DNA of 64,000 nucleotides from Fomitopsis serialis (GCF_022376445.1 NW_025955001.1:241037-305036); one strand, 5' to 3'. Counted from the stretch's first letter, positions 22,961 to 34,272 are shown. Program-made: numbers and translations. The notes: generated by a model from the letters alone, not told the origin.

Positions 22961-24207
22961 ATGGCGACCTCAACGATCCGCCGCAAACCCATACACACCT
23001 ACAAGTCACCCTCGTTCGACACCACATCCGATCAGCTATCATACCGTAAGTCTCTCGCTCTCCAAACCTGCGCGCAAAACTCATACTGCGCGCAGCCATC
23101 CCCCGCGCGACACCCAGAGCCTCTTCCTCCGCGTCCCACTCGGACAAGTCTACCACGGAAGGCACAACGGTGACGGTCATCGTGCCGTACGTGAGCACGC
23201 ACGCGACGAAGCATCGCCAGCCACCCGCGCTCCCTCTCTACCACCCACTCGGGCCCTTCGCGCTCTCCCTGCCCAAGCTCGACCCCGGCTTCTTTGGCCT
23301 CCCCAACCAAATCAACGTCGACGACGCGGTCGACGAGCCCGCCGACCCCGGGCGCCGCTCCTCGTCGCGTGCACGACGGCCCGCGGCGAAGGTGCGCGAG
23401 CGCGACGGCGCAGACGAGGAGGACGCGGCAGCGGTACCGACGACGAGCGCCCAGAGCGCCCCGCGAGAGGCTGGTACGCGCGCTCCGGGCAGTCCGCGCA
23501 AGAGGCGCGCGGGTGGTGGCGCGGGCGGCGCGAGGCGCAAGCGCAAGGCAGAAACGGAAGAGGTCGACGGCGCATTCCCGCCACCGGCGAAGCGTACACG
23601 GAACCCGCGCGGTACGGGCAACGCGACGCCCGTGGTGGCCTCGCCACTTGTGAGCGAGGCTGTGGTCGCCAGTGTCGAGGAGGTTCCTGAGGCAGAGGCA
23701 CTGCCTTCGCCGGAGGGCGCGGAGACAGAGGAGGTGGCGACGGAGCTGCCTGCTGCACCGGAGCCGAAGCGCACGAGGACGCGGAAGGCGCGTGCACCCG
23801 CCACCAAGCGGAGGAACTCGAGCGCGAGCGCGTCGACGAACACCTCCGTGTCAGTGTCAATCGCTGCGAACACACGTACCACGCGCGCGAAAGCCGCCAG
23901 AGAGAGCGCGTCCGATGGCGACGGAGAGAAGAAGGAAGAAGAGGAAGGCGAGGCTGAGGAGACGCCGCGGGGGCAGGTCGAAGAGGAGGAGGGCGCGATG
24001 CCCCCGTCACCGGTCGAGAATCTCGCCAACACGCTCGCCAATGAGCAGCCTAAAGCTGAAGAACAGAAGGACGAAGAGAAGATGGAGGTCGACGCCCCTC
24101 CTGTAGCTCAAGAGCCTTTGCCTGCACTGGCACCCATCGCTCCTTCGCCTTCGCCCCCGCCCGAGAAGGAGGAGAAAGAGGAAGGGGAGCTCAGCGATGA
24201 GCACTAG
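22961..24207 (+). CDS. Disordered Lys/Arg- and Glu-rich protein, probably nuclear
   Basis: Two exons: 22961-23045 and 23096-24207, 1197 nt (398 aa). The first 28 residues (MATSTIRRKPIHTYKSPSFD at the start) and the segment PYVSTHATKHRQPP through LPLYHPLGPFALSLPKLDPG are ordered-looking. The remaining 300 or so residues are low complexity: basic NLS-like patches (SPRKRR, RRKRKAE, PAKRTR, EPKRTRTRKAR), then acidic runs (KKEEEEGEAEE, EKEEKEEGELSDE). It is very GC-rich, and the opposite strand is therefore also open for 267 codons. I do not recognise a family. The likely role is chromatin- or nucleus-associated, inferred only from composition. The ordered N-terminal motif is the best handle for homology search. 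Confidence 0.8.
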
Positions 24208-25125
24208 AACGCACCCACCGCGCAAGACACATACAGTCGACATATTTAACCGGCCTCACATCGCCCTTGACATCGCTCTCGACATCCACTTCTCCCGGAT
24301 CTCCTATCTACTCTGACAGTGTATCACCATCGCATCGCTCTGTCGTAGCTTTCTCCGCTATCTTTGCGCCCTCTGACTGTGTCTCTCGGAAACCCGCTGT
24401 ACCACCAACGACCATCTATCTTGTGTCGCCTTAGCTCTGTTGTATACCAGCTACCGGCGCTCGCATTGTTTCTGTCTAGCAAGTACAATAGATATCCTAC
24501 CCCGGACGATAAATTTCCTGGATGCATACGCTAGCCTTGCATGCATGCTGGGATTTTCGTGCGTGTACCTTGAGGTCGTTCGTGTGTGCTAGATGTCGAG
24601 GATGAGGGACGGTCGACCCTTCGCGCGTCACTGGCTCGGGTTATGAAGTAGCTTGGGAATCAGCTGTCGTTGATGGCCTCCAGGGGACAAGCGGGATGAG
24701 CCTTGCGCGGCGTCTCCGGTGAAGTTGTGGGGGCAGAACTCGACGGCATCCCTCGGCTGGTTGTCCCGCATCGTTCGTCTGGTGTTGAGGCTAGAGAAGG
24801 TCAGCTAAACTGTCACTGTACGAGTGGACGTCGTTTGAGCACCCACTTCGCCAGCAAAGAGAGCGCAAACACTGCGATGTGGCGATCACGAGGTGTCAAC
24901 AATTCAGGGTTAGATGAGATTCGAAGGGTGCGGGAGTTACGTGACTAACGTCTGCACTGCAGCTCGACGAATCTGCCGTCGAGGAGGCTGCTTTTGTCGA
25001 GAATAAACTAATATAGGGGTGTCGCATCGATATGAGTAACTTCTACGCATGCTGAAGTTCTCTTTGACATACCGCCAACAGCGCAGCCACCGACGCCGCC
25101 CTATTCAGTTGGATAAGATCGCGAG
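24208..25125. other. Intergenic, no supportable gene
   Basis: 3' flank of the nuclear-type gene and spacer. It holds only short ORFs without features. Confidence 0.4.
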
Positions 25126-26582
25126 TCAATATGCCAGTGGTTGGTATACGGAAGCGAGTTTTGAAGTTGGCATGCAGACTTGCATCGTGATGGCTCCCAT
25201 ATTCACGGAGTAGATCATAACGGTCCGTATGATGTACTCTGTTCTAAGTACAGCATTAGCTTGCATTTTGCTCCCGGGCCAGGTTGGAAGTGAGCGTACC
25301 CGCAGGCTCCGGTCCGCCTCCGCCGAAGGTAATAGAACTGGCTTGCGACGATCACTGCGTCGTTCACCGCCGCACAACTGAGTGAGACCGGCAATATGAC
25401 CTGCAGTCCCAGATTGAGCGAGTCTGATGTGATACATTTCACGGAACTTAATCTGAACGAACATTGGCAGTGAGTTCTTCGCGATATTGGGACCAGCTAT
25501 TGGCAGTGAACCTGTTCAGTGAGTTGTGTGAGTCATCCGTTGTTGAAGCGTTGGCGCTACTCGACCAAAACGTACATGAGAACGGCGGTATCTACATACC
25601 CACATCAGCTTGTCGTCGCATGTGTCTACACGACAACAGGAAAACGCACAATAACCGAGCGCTTGCAAAAGACACTGTCAAGCCACAAATGGAGTGTCAG
25701 ACAATTTGCTCACCTATACGGATGGCTGTCAATACCAGCTGGGATGAAGTTAGCTATTATCCTTATTCCGAAAGCAGAAAACGTACAGGTATCACCAGAA
25801 CTCTGTAGGCCCTTTCGCTGACTGGTATAGGTTGAGTGGTACGGCTCATATTGATCACAGTGCTGTCTGACACGCACATGTCCAAATTCTCCAGATATAG
25901 AAGCTGGATATGTGAGAGCTCGTCAGCACATGATCTTGCTGGACCTGCCATGGGCGTACCATTGCACGATTGTTACGCTCGTATTCTGGCATATCACGAT
26001 CATGGAAGCGACGTATACCAATGCATGGCAGTTGACTGCACCTGATAATCGCGACGAGCTAGATACGAGCATGAATTGCCAAGTCAGCACGACCTAGGGT
26101 TGGGAATAGTCATGGTGTTTCACCCCTGGAGTCCTGTCGGTGCACATGCGTGAAATCAAGACTCGTTCATAACCACGCGTTCACGACGACTTGGTTAAAG
26201 CTTACCAATAGACAAAGTCCACATCGTTGCCCATGGCGTGCCACTGTACGAGATATGCGTCTATCATGACGGCGCATGCGTGTGTGCAAGCAATTTCCAA
26301 GATACTGTAGTCAACGGCATTAGGACTCAGTGCTATAGAGTGAATGGCCAATCAACAGCTGACATACAGGACAATATAGACCATGGCCTTTATTCGTCTT
26401 GCGTCTTCAGGAAAGCTGCGATGATACAAGCAGAATTGGCATGCGATTATGCCCAGCAGCCTGACAGGAAAACAAAATGTGAGTGTCTCTTCCTCTGTCG
26501 AGAGACAGGCCACACACGGGAATGTGAATGACATGGTTACAAAAACACCTCCAAGTCCGAGCGATCTAAAAATATCTTTCAT
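25126..26582 (-). pseudogene. DUF6534-type seven-helix membrane protein, copy 1 (degraded or atypical)
   Basis: Basidiomycete-expanded family of unknown function, usually with seven membrane helices. Recognisable exons on the minus strand: a start near 26582; then CQFCLYHRSFPEDARRIKA; then EIACTHACAVMIDAYLVQWH; then NTSVTIVQW; and near the end SLSCAAVNDAVIVASQFYYL with RRRRTG, then TEYIIRTVMIYSVNMGA. This order matches the family, including the late A-D-x-x-I-A/T-x-S-x-x-Y-x-L-x-R-x-R-T-G signature. I could not join the middle exons in one frame and the usual C-terminal segment is weak. It may be a pseudogene or a gene with introns I misread. Confidence 0.55.
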
Positions 26583-26791
26583 GGCGATTGAGTCGGAGGC
26601 GCTATAGCACTATGGTAGCTGAGCATGCAAGGTGTCGCGGATGGTAGTCGGCTCACTCAAGATTTCCTGGGTCGACGGCTTCATGTAGCTTTTGCAACTT
26701 TCACCGCCTTCCATTCGTGATCATTGGAGACGACGCACTGAACACCATCGTGAGTTGAGACTAACAGTTCTGATGTACGCCTGGCAGTTAG

Positions 26792-26947
26792 ATCCGCAGA
26801 GCAGCCGAGTGACTCCCGTCGAGACTTTGTATGCCGCACTGCCGATGTTCCTGTACTTCAACGCTTCGATGGTGAAGCCGTTCCTTCTCCCGCTGTTGGA
26901 GCAGCAGAATACTTCGTATACTGCTCAGTACGCTGCGAGGGATATTG
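26792..26947 (+). pseudogene. Isolated copy of one glutaminase exon
   Basis: Bases 26805-26947 match the 143-nt exon 10682-10824 of glutaminase copy A with two mismatches. About 13 nt of the preceding intron (through its AG) are also kept, with one mismatch. The match stops exactly at the exon's 3' end: copy A continues GTGAGT, this copy continues ATTGCC. It encodes RVTPVETLYAALPMFLYFNA and onward to ARDI. No neighbouring glutaminase exons are present. It sits between two DUF6534-type genes on the other strand. Confidence 0.9.
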
Positions 26948-27789
26948 ATTGCCACATACAGCCAGCGCGCTGAACAAGACACCCTACCCTCACCCTTGGA
27001 AAGTCCGATACTGATATCAGTAACATGGAGTCATCTCATCACAGAAGCACAGTACCTTGGGTCAATACAGCGTCGAGACTGTTCGGATAATGATACCAAG
27101 ATGTTACTGGACCTCACCAATCTGTCGTGTACGATCATCGCTTCTTTACAGCAATAGCCTCCGTCACATCACAGCGCTACTCAGGTATCCAGTCTGCCTT
27201 CGATGAATTTCTATCCCGGATCTTGTTTGTGATAAGTTGATACTTACAGAGAAGGTTCTTCAGCGCCAAACATGCCAGCATTTAGCATCATACATCCAGC
27301 TCCACCGAGAAAGACTGATTGGATTGAAGCGTGGCTAGCCCGGATTCGCGTTACGAGTGCTCGTACTTCGGACCGCGCTGACTCGACGATGCCTGGTTTC
27401 GCCCTGCAGGTAACAAGTCTGTCTGGGCTGATACGATGTCCTCGAGATTAGGAGGATCGATGTCGACAGCGCTTGGTTGATTTATACGAAGAGTTCGTCG
27501 CGCATTGATGCTGCACGAACCAGTAGGTCAGTCTGCGACTCCTGGGACCTGAACTGCCATCCATGAAAGCTCACTTGATAAGCAGCGAATTTGCGAATAC
27601 TGCGATACAGAGGGTGTATGTCACTAAGCGGTGACATGCGCGTAGACGCGATACTACGCACACTTGCTTTGCAGTTCGATGAGACCGCCAAATAAGAGGG
27701 AGCTCTGATCAAGAACGAACTAGTGGGGCGAAGACGTCTTAGGCATGAACACGCAGCGGGCCATTAAGACGTACCGTCAACAGCACAGC
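26948..27789. other. Spacer, no supportable gene
   Basis: It holds short ORFs only. The minus-strand stretch 27712-27482 may belong to the downstream end of DUF6534 copy 2 but cannot be joined to it. Confidence 0.3.
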
Positions 27790-29253
27790 TATCGAGAATA
27801 TCCTGAATGATTAATCGAAGCGATGGCTGGGTGAACGACAGCAGTATGCAAAGAGAACGTTGTCGCTTGCATTGTCATAGCTCCCAAGTTTATCGCGTAG
27901 AACATAACAGTCCGGATGATATATTCCGTCCTGTCGGTGCAGCAATGCCACAGTGAGTGAGTGATTATGACCGCGACAGAGCACGTACCCCCGAAGTCCA
28001 GTTCGCCTTCGGTGAAGATAGTATACTTGAGTTGCAGTAATGACTATATCATTCGCAGCCGAGGATGCAAATCCCACAGACAATACGACCTAGAGCAGGC
28101 ACTGAATATGTGAATACACGGTGAAACCGAAAGAGTGACGCAGACGAACCGTCGCGACGTGATTCTTGCGATATTGTGGCCAGACGTGCAATGTGAACCT
28201 GATGGACATTTGAGAAAGATGCTGACAGCAAACTTTTCGCAACAGGACCCACATAGCCACTGCCGTAACTACACGCCAGCGTCACGGCGTTATGAAAAGT
28301 CCTAGTGCCATTATACATAGCTGCTCACCGTAGCCAACGACTCCAGAAACGGGACGGTCAGTAAAAGGTCACGCCGAGCTGGGGAAAGAGAGGGGGGACC
28401 TACTTATACGGACGACAGTCAGTAAGATCTGGAATAACGCGAATCAGTACTCGCTTTCGCAGAAGAGGAGCCCGAGACATACAGGGATCAACAACACTTT
28501 AGAGGACCTCTCGCTGACTACCGTGTCTCAATAGGTTGTCCGAAGGATGAATCGTCTCGAGAAGACGCACGGATCCATATTCTGTAGACATAAGAGCTGA
28601 TTTGTAGTCAAGATGTGAACTACTGCCGTCAAGGGTCCTATTTGAGCGTACGTACCATTGCACTATGGTTACGATCGAGCTCTGCGACACTAGTAAGTAC
28701 TGCTAAAGCCTTGTTAGCCGATGAATCACAGCAAACCTGGAAAAAGATTGTGGCCTAGAGTCTTATATGAAGAGTCAACCGGATTTGATGTGGAAGAGAT
28801 GACATGACAGCCTCACTGCAGCGGTCCTGCCCTCGAGCGCCATCAACATCACAAATACGGCAACCATTTGAACAAGAGCCTTACCAGTGAAGCAAGGCGA
28901 GGTTCGTCTCCAGGCCGTGCCAACGAACCAGGTACGTATATAACATCGCAACGCATACAATCGTATGTGCGATATCCAGCATCCTACGGCCGTGAGTTGG
29001 GGAATTCCAAACAAGCATGTAGTAAACCGCCGGCATACATCACAGCGTAGACTATAGCTTTCATGCGCGTCACGTCATCAGGAAAACTGCGTCGATATAA
29101 GCAGAATTGGCATATAGTCATGCCGAATATTCTGCAAGGCAAGCAACAGAGGGAGGTTCACCATAGGAAAGTCATCGAGAGGCGAGCGACGTACATGAAT
29201 GCCACGATCAGAGACACGAAGACGCTACCAAACGACATTGCGGAGCTGGTCAT
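27790..29253 (-). pseudogene. DUF6534-type seven-helix membrane protein, copy 2 (degraded or atypical)
   Basis: Paralogue of the gene at 25126-26582. Exon 1 begins with ATG 29253 (MTSSAMSFGSVFVSLIVAF). Exon 2 gives CQFCLYRRSFPDDVTRMKA, and exon 3 gives LDIAHTIVCVAMLYTYLVRW. These three join in frame with good splice sites and look intact. Later parts include SSIVTIVQW and the signature ANDIVITATQVYYLHRRRTG. The frame could not be joined between exon 3 and the signature exon, so the copy may be broken in its middle. The family's function is unknown; tandem expansion is typical. Confidence 0.55.
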
Positions 29254-29730
29254 GGCGAATGTGGTCTTGCACAGCGTAGCACAGGCAGGATGAAAAACGC
29301 AAGGCCCTCTTTCGGGCGTGCCGAAGATGTACCTCCAGAGACGACGTGGACCTTTAGTTATATATATGGCTTACCTTGCACTGCCGTCCGCCTGCATTCG
29401 CCGCTACCGCGCTTCTTTATGCCTGGCAATGCGCTCACATACTGTGACCGGACTGTGATAGGCTAGCACCTGGACAGCATCACCCGATTCACCAGGGCAA
29501 AGTGGTACCAATTGGGGGCCAATGTCGAGCGCCGCTCTATGTGTTCGGAGAACTTGCGGAGGACCTAATCTTCTGCCCGGTCCGTCGAGTTTCAGCGCCA
29601 GCGACTAAGCCCATACCAGACTGGCACGTGTCATGGAAACAGCGAGTGAACAGCATCTTTGCATTGAGACCGCACGGTACTGCCGACCAGCGTCGAGACA
29701 AAACACTGCGTACAGGGAATGTGCCCCGCT
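29254..29730. other. Intergenic, no supportable gene
   Basis: Spacer between DUF6534 copy 2 and the zinc-knuckle gene. It contains a TATATATA run near 29360 with no gene attached that I can support. Confidence 0.35.
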
Positions 29731-30957
29731 TCAGAAACTGACCACCTTCTTCGCCGGTGCGATTGTCCTGTCTGCGTACGACTTCACGACGCCGGAGTGA
29801 ACGCCGACGAGGACCTTTGCCTGTCGCTTTACCCGATGTTCGAGTTTCTCCGACTTATCGACCTCGGCGGTGTGGCGCTTGAGGGCGTGGAAGTCGTCTT
29901 CGTCGGCACCGGCATCCTCCCCTGTGCCCAGTACGGTAGCTGAAGCTGTGACATCTTGCAATAACTGCGGATCAGTTGTTGCAATAGAGCTCTGGCTCGA
30001 CAAGTCCTCACCTTTTTTGCGCAGCCCGCAGTCCTTCGCCAGATGAGTTATCTCGCCACATAGCTTGCAGCATCCGCCGTTCGGGTAGACGCCCTTGGAC
30101 TGGTTTTGCGGACATGCCGAGGCGAGATGACCTTTGCCCGAGCACACGAAGCATGACGCGAATGGTAGAGGGTCTAAAGGGTCGACTGGCTCCCTGCATG
30201 CCGATAGATTGTGTGCCCGGGAGCCACACCTAGCAGCACGGTGAAAAGGAGCCCGACGTGTTTGATGGTCACACACGCACCTGTAGCAAATCCCCACGGC
30301 ACTTTTTCCAATACTCTTCTTCGCTCTGGGACCTGCGCTCGCACTGCCGCTCTCTTCAAGCGGTTTGAGGGCTTTCGTACATTCTCGGGCTGCGTGACCC
30401 CTTTCTCGACAAGCAAAGCACACGGTGTCGGACGTGCGCTGATCTTTCCGCTTGAGCCGTCGTCGCTCAGAGGACTCCTTACGGGTTTGCGCATCTGTAT
30501 GAGTGGAAGTCAGTAATGAAGACATTGGTTTCGGCGAGTACGGACCTCTTATGCGTCTCCGCTCGGCCCTGATAGCACCCCTGCTCCGTTTCTTTGTGCC
30601 CTCGCCACTGACCTCAGCCTCAGCCTTGCCTGCACCGGTCTCATCACCCTGTGTCTCGCCATCCACTGCTTCATCATCATCATCTCGATCATGTCGTCCC
30701 TGCTGAGATTCCCCAGAAACCTTCGTAGCGGCTGCGGCATTTGCTGACTCGGTTTTCCTACGTTTTGACGAACCGTTCTTTCGTCTCTTTTTCGAGGGCT
30801 CGGCTGATTGCTCCTGTGCTACTCCTTCGTGGCCACTACTACTGCCAGCTTGTATAGGTTCCACAGCCTTCTCCCCGCCTTCGGTATCGTCCTCTCGGTA
30901 GTTCAGCCCAGCCTGCACGTAGGTGCGTTTGCGGGAAAAGTCTGTGTATCTCGTCAT
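29731..30957 (-). CDS. ZCCHC9-like CCHC zinc-knuckle protein
   Basis: RNA-binding-type protein resembling animal ZCCHC9 (nucleolar, linked to rRNA processing). Three exons: 30957-30546, 30494-30281 and 30229-29731, 1125 nt (374 aa). The start MTRYTDFSRKRTYVQAGLNY is chosen because it is followed by an ordered segment and has no conserved sequence before it. A basic, disordered middle (EPSKKRRKNGSSKRRK) leads into four knuckles: CFACRERGHAAREC, CYRCGSRAHNLSAC (joined across intron 2), CFVCSGKGHLASAC and CKLCGEITHLAKDC. The spacer PVDPLDPLPFASCFVC and the final GxCKLCG knuckle match the ZCCHC9 arrangement. The longer ATG reading to 31074 adds unstructured residues and is less likely. It is divergently arranged with the DCC1-like gene. 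Confidence 0.88.
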   Translation of the reverse strand: MTRYTDFSRKRTYVQAGLNYREDDTEGGEKAVEPIQAGSSSGHEGVAQEQSAEPSKKRRKNGSSKRRKTESANAAAATKVSGESQQGRHDRDDDDEAVDGETQGDETGAGKAEAEVSGEGTKKRSRGAIRAERRRIRGPYSPKPMSSLLTSTHTDAQTRKESSERRRLKRKDQRTSDTVCFACRERGHAARECTKALKPLEESGSASAGPRAKKSIGKSAVGICYRCVCDHQTRRAPFHRAARCGSRAHNLSACREPVDPLDPLPFASCFVCSGKGHLASACPQNQSKGVYPNGGCCKLCGEITHLAKDCGLRKKGEDLSSQSSIATTDPQLLQDVTASATVLGTGEDAGADEDDFHALKRHTAEVDKSEKLEHRVKRQAKVLVGVHSGVVKSYADRTIAPAKKVVSF

Positions 30958-31425
30958 CCCAGATGGTATCCAAACAGTTGGCTGTGTATGCAGCCCTGAG
31001 CTTGGTTGAATATGTTGATAGGCTTTTCCGAAGAATGAAGTCGCGGGAGGTATGCAGCTTGTAGGAGGAGGCAAGCTTGTACTCAGTATGAAGAGACGGT
31101 TCTACGCGGGCGCCTACTATGCATGATCCCCGACTCCGACCGGAGGGAGAGAGGAGGGCTTTGTCCACCCTAACTTGAGACGATGCCGGCGATGCCGCTT
31201 CCTCCGTGGGAAACACGTGACTTGCAACTCCCATAAACGGTATCGCAGCAATGCTCGAGTGTCCTACGAGGCAGCTCGAGGCAGTTGGATCCTTCCGTGC
31301 ATCTGGCTGTGTCTGGACGCCTGGATCTCTGACCATCAAACGACTCCTCCCAAATGCAGGAGAGTTTCTCTCATTTTTGATAGCCTGCACTTACAGACTT
31401 ATGTACTGTGATACATACTGAGTCG

Positions 31426-31478
31426 TGGAAGCCCGAGACGCCCGGGCGGCGAAGCCGCCGCGGGCGTGAGGGCTTCCA
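31426..31478. repeat. GC-rich near-perfect hairpin
   Basis: Stem TGGAAGCCC / GGGCTTCCA, a symmetrical GAG/GAG internal loop, ACGCCCG / GCGGGCGT, then GGCGGC / GCCGCC closed by a GAA loop. It lies in the 766-bp divergent promoter region between the ZCCHC9-like and DCC1-like genes. Its architecture resembles the hairpin at 46522-46562. The rest of 30958-31723 shows no gene. Confidence 0.8.
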
Positions 31479-31723
31479 ATTGAGTCTCCATACCACTCCG
31501 ATGGTACAATATTACAATACATACATAATATACTCTGGTGCCGCTGTGGCAGGCTGAGTAGCTGTGTTCCATGCAGGAGTCGGGGATCGGCGCTTGCGCC
31601 GCTACGATCACATGTACCGTGTTTTGGGGCTCACGACGCGTCACGATGGTTCAAACTTGCGCCTATGTCGATCCTCGTACTCGTCAAGCTTGCTTGTGAC
31701 TTAATGCTTATGCTACTGGTCCC

Positions 31724-33014
31724 ATGCCGGAATATACCCTGAAGTTCTCTTCTTCTGCGGTTGCGGATACGGCTGCGTTCAAGTTGCTTGAGCTGCCACC
31801 CGACCTGAGCAAGCTGGTCGAGTCGAATCCCGATGAATCCTCGAGGTATACCTCCTGGAAGTACTATCAATCGATACCCATATCTAACATCCGTGCAGCT
31901 GGTCAATCAAGGGGAACCCTGACGAAGATGCTGTGCTCTGTACCGCAGACAAGACGCACACCATTCGCTCGATAGCTCTCTCAAATTCCGTCATCGTGGC
32001 AACAGCAGGGGACAGGGAAGACACCTCTACCGATGAGGCTTCTTATTCTACCTCTGTCGAGGTGCGAAATCAGCTGAACGAAATCCTTGAGCTGGTGCCG
32101 TCGGTCCCGAGGCTTCACAAGCTGCACGTTCTGTTACGAGGGAAAGAGTACGACGAAGGGCAGGAGGGGGATGATGATATGCATATGGACGAATCTGAAG
32201 TAGGTACGTATGTCAGTCGAGACACTGGCGCGTGAATCGCGGGCTCATAGTCCCAACGATACGACAGAAGTTCACGTATGAGGAGGCAAGAGCGACGCTA
32301 CAAGCGAGCGACACGGAGCTAGACCAAGGCCTCAAGAAGAGACGTGTTCTCATTCTCAACGGTGTGTGGTATCGGTTATGTCTCCCCTTCACTACTCATA
32401 CCACATCATGCAGGCGAGCTCCGCCCGATCTCTCCGACCTACTTGAACGCCATACTCGAGCTTTTACTCACTCGTCTCGTCTCATTATCGCTCCCACATG
32501 ATTCTGCGTCAATAGACGCGCTGTGCTGCGCACTTCAGGACGGTTACGACGTCCGGAAATACGTCTGCAAACAGGTCATGGCCTGATTGATTGACATTAT
32601 CGACGGCGAGTGGTGCACGGACAAAACTGCCGTTGTGCGTAAAAGCGTTGGCGACACCTTCGAGTCCGAGGTGTCCGTCGACCTCCTCTCCGTAAACCTT
32701 TCCCGTCGAATGCCCTCGTGTCGTAGTGATATCCGTGCCAGGGCAAATACCTCACACAAACAGACGTACTCAAAGAGCCGCCTATCGTGGTCCTTATATA
32801 CTTCCCGTGCTTCCAACTCCCCATCGACCCCGCGGCGCGCTTCACGGATCTCTTCCTCACACGGCCGCGCTGGAAGGCTGACGAGATTCCCCCTTTCCTC
32901 GCGGACATCGTTGTGGACGCCAAGGAGCGGGACAAATTTCTGCTGAAGTATACGCGGGCGATCACGGATGCGGAGGCAATACGGTACTCTGCACGGGCGA
33001 AGTACAACGGGTAA
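31724..33014 (+). pseudogene. DCC1-like sister chromatid cohesion protein, with in-frame stop
   Basis: DCC1 is a subunit of the Ctf18-RFC clamp loader (with Ctf8) that acts in cohesion and replication. Five exons: 31724-31845, 31899-32199, 32268-32361, 32414-32691 and 32742-33014, 1068 nt in one frame. Landmarks: ELPPDLSKLVE, SIKGNPDEDAVLCT, LHVLLRGKEYDEGQ, FTYEEARATLQASDTELDQG, LVLAILELL-type helices (TYLNAILELLLTRL), LPIDPAARFTDLFLTRPRW, and the end IRYSARAKYNG. A TGA at 32584-32586 interrupts the frame after KYVCKQVMA, where the family usually has Trp. About 25 residues normally found before VGDTFES also seem missing. Splice sites and both flanks are otherwise intact. Either a recent pseudogene or a sequence error. 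Confidence 0.8.
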
Positions 33015-33700
33015 CTGATGAAGTGTGTCGCATCGATGGATGGGCCGCACCGAAGATAGATGTGTCCGGACAAGGAAGACGACACTCGATTGTCGAAATG
33101 CTGTACTTCTTGGATCTCAGTCTCTATTCGGATCGATGTTGGCCTGTCAAGCTTCAAAGCTTCAAGGCTCAGCGCTCAGTATACACGCTCGAATTCTAAT
33201 CTCAGTAGACGATCACGTCGGCGCGATGCTGGTGGACCGGGGCTGATAACACATCGAAGGGCAATGGTTCCCTCGTGGACTTACCTGTGAGTTGCGTGTT
33301 TCTTTCTTCTTCTCTGGGCACATAAACTCTATGTGAGTTCGTAGGGAGGCGATGCATCTCCGAGCGGAGCGGAATCCAACTTATGACGGATGTGGGATGC
33401 TTCATCCATATCTTTTCATACCTGTGATTCGGGGAAGAGAGGGAATTTACTCATACGCTTTGTTATTTCTCGCCGCATTGATGCGTACAGTTTCTGCCAT
33501 GTTCAAAATGTTGGCTACGCACCAGAGAGAAATATCTAGGAAAGTCGATGCGGCTTTTCGAGGGTGACTCTCGTGATCATTGATCGTTTCGTCTTAAGCT
33601 CTGTGGAGTTACAGTGACAGCTGACTTTGAAGAATTACAGGTCTTCAATATTCAATTCCGATACTTGCAGTTGCTATGAGGCCACAGTCTCCCTTGATAC
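33015..33700. other. Intergenic, no supportable gene
   Basis: 3' flank of the DCC1-like gene. Short ORFs only. Confidence 0.35.
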
Positions 33701-34272
33701 ACATGTAACAGACAATGTCGCCTCCGCCGTCCTGTGCGTCGTGAGATGGATCCGCTGCACGTTCTCGTAAGTCAGTCCTCCGCAAGCCACTCAGGCATAC
33801 CTTCGCTCCTCCTTCATATCTTGCCAACAGGCACACTAGGTTCGTCAATATGGCGGAATCGTAGCTATATTCAGCTCTGTCCAAGTTATTTCTAATACTG
33901 TCGTCACGCAATCACGTATCTGTGATGGTGCTGGATAGCATCGGACGCTCCTAGTAATTGGCAGCCTCGATCTATGTTCGGCAGGGTCAATGGTGATGAA
34001 CCCAATCTAACTCGGATTCATTCGTCACGTTGACCACATCGATGCGAGCCTTAGATGGTCCCCGGAGCAAAGGAAGACGACGCCGGTGGCGTGCTACCGT
34101 TCCTGCAGTGTTACAAGCAAGATGTGGCATGAGATGCCGAGCTGAACCCTTACAATGAATTGACATACGCGTTCATCCACGTTCAGAACAGCGTGGGGAT
34201 CGCTGTCACAGGGTTCGCCGCCCGGTATTACAGGTGATGCTGAGTTCGTCTCGCTCCCTCGCTGCTCCCTCC
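33701..34272 (+). repeat. Upstream flank of copy C, shared with copy B
   Basis: Counterpart of 14181-14839, with conserved blocks in the same order up to the ATG region (CTCCCTCCATGG here, CTTCCTCCATGA in copy B). This alignment is why I place the copy C start at 34273 rather than at the upstream ATG 34237. Confidence 0.7.

Noticed and set aside
23238..24041. Long minus-strand ORF (267 codons) opposite the nuclear-type gene
   Set aside because: It is a composition shadow: GC-rich, low-complexity coding on the plus strand leaves the antisense open. The plus frame has an ATG, a clean intron and recognisable NLS-like patches.
32584..32586. Reading TGA as selenocysteine or a reassigned codon in the DCC1-like gene
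   Set aside because: No other gene in the window uses TGA as sense, several end in TGA, and DCC1 is not a selenoprotein.
34237..34272. Upstream ATG (34237) as the start of glutaminase copy C
   Set aside because: It adds a Ser-rich stretch before the signal peptide. Copy B lacks it and the two genes align from ATG 34273.
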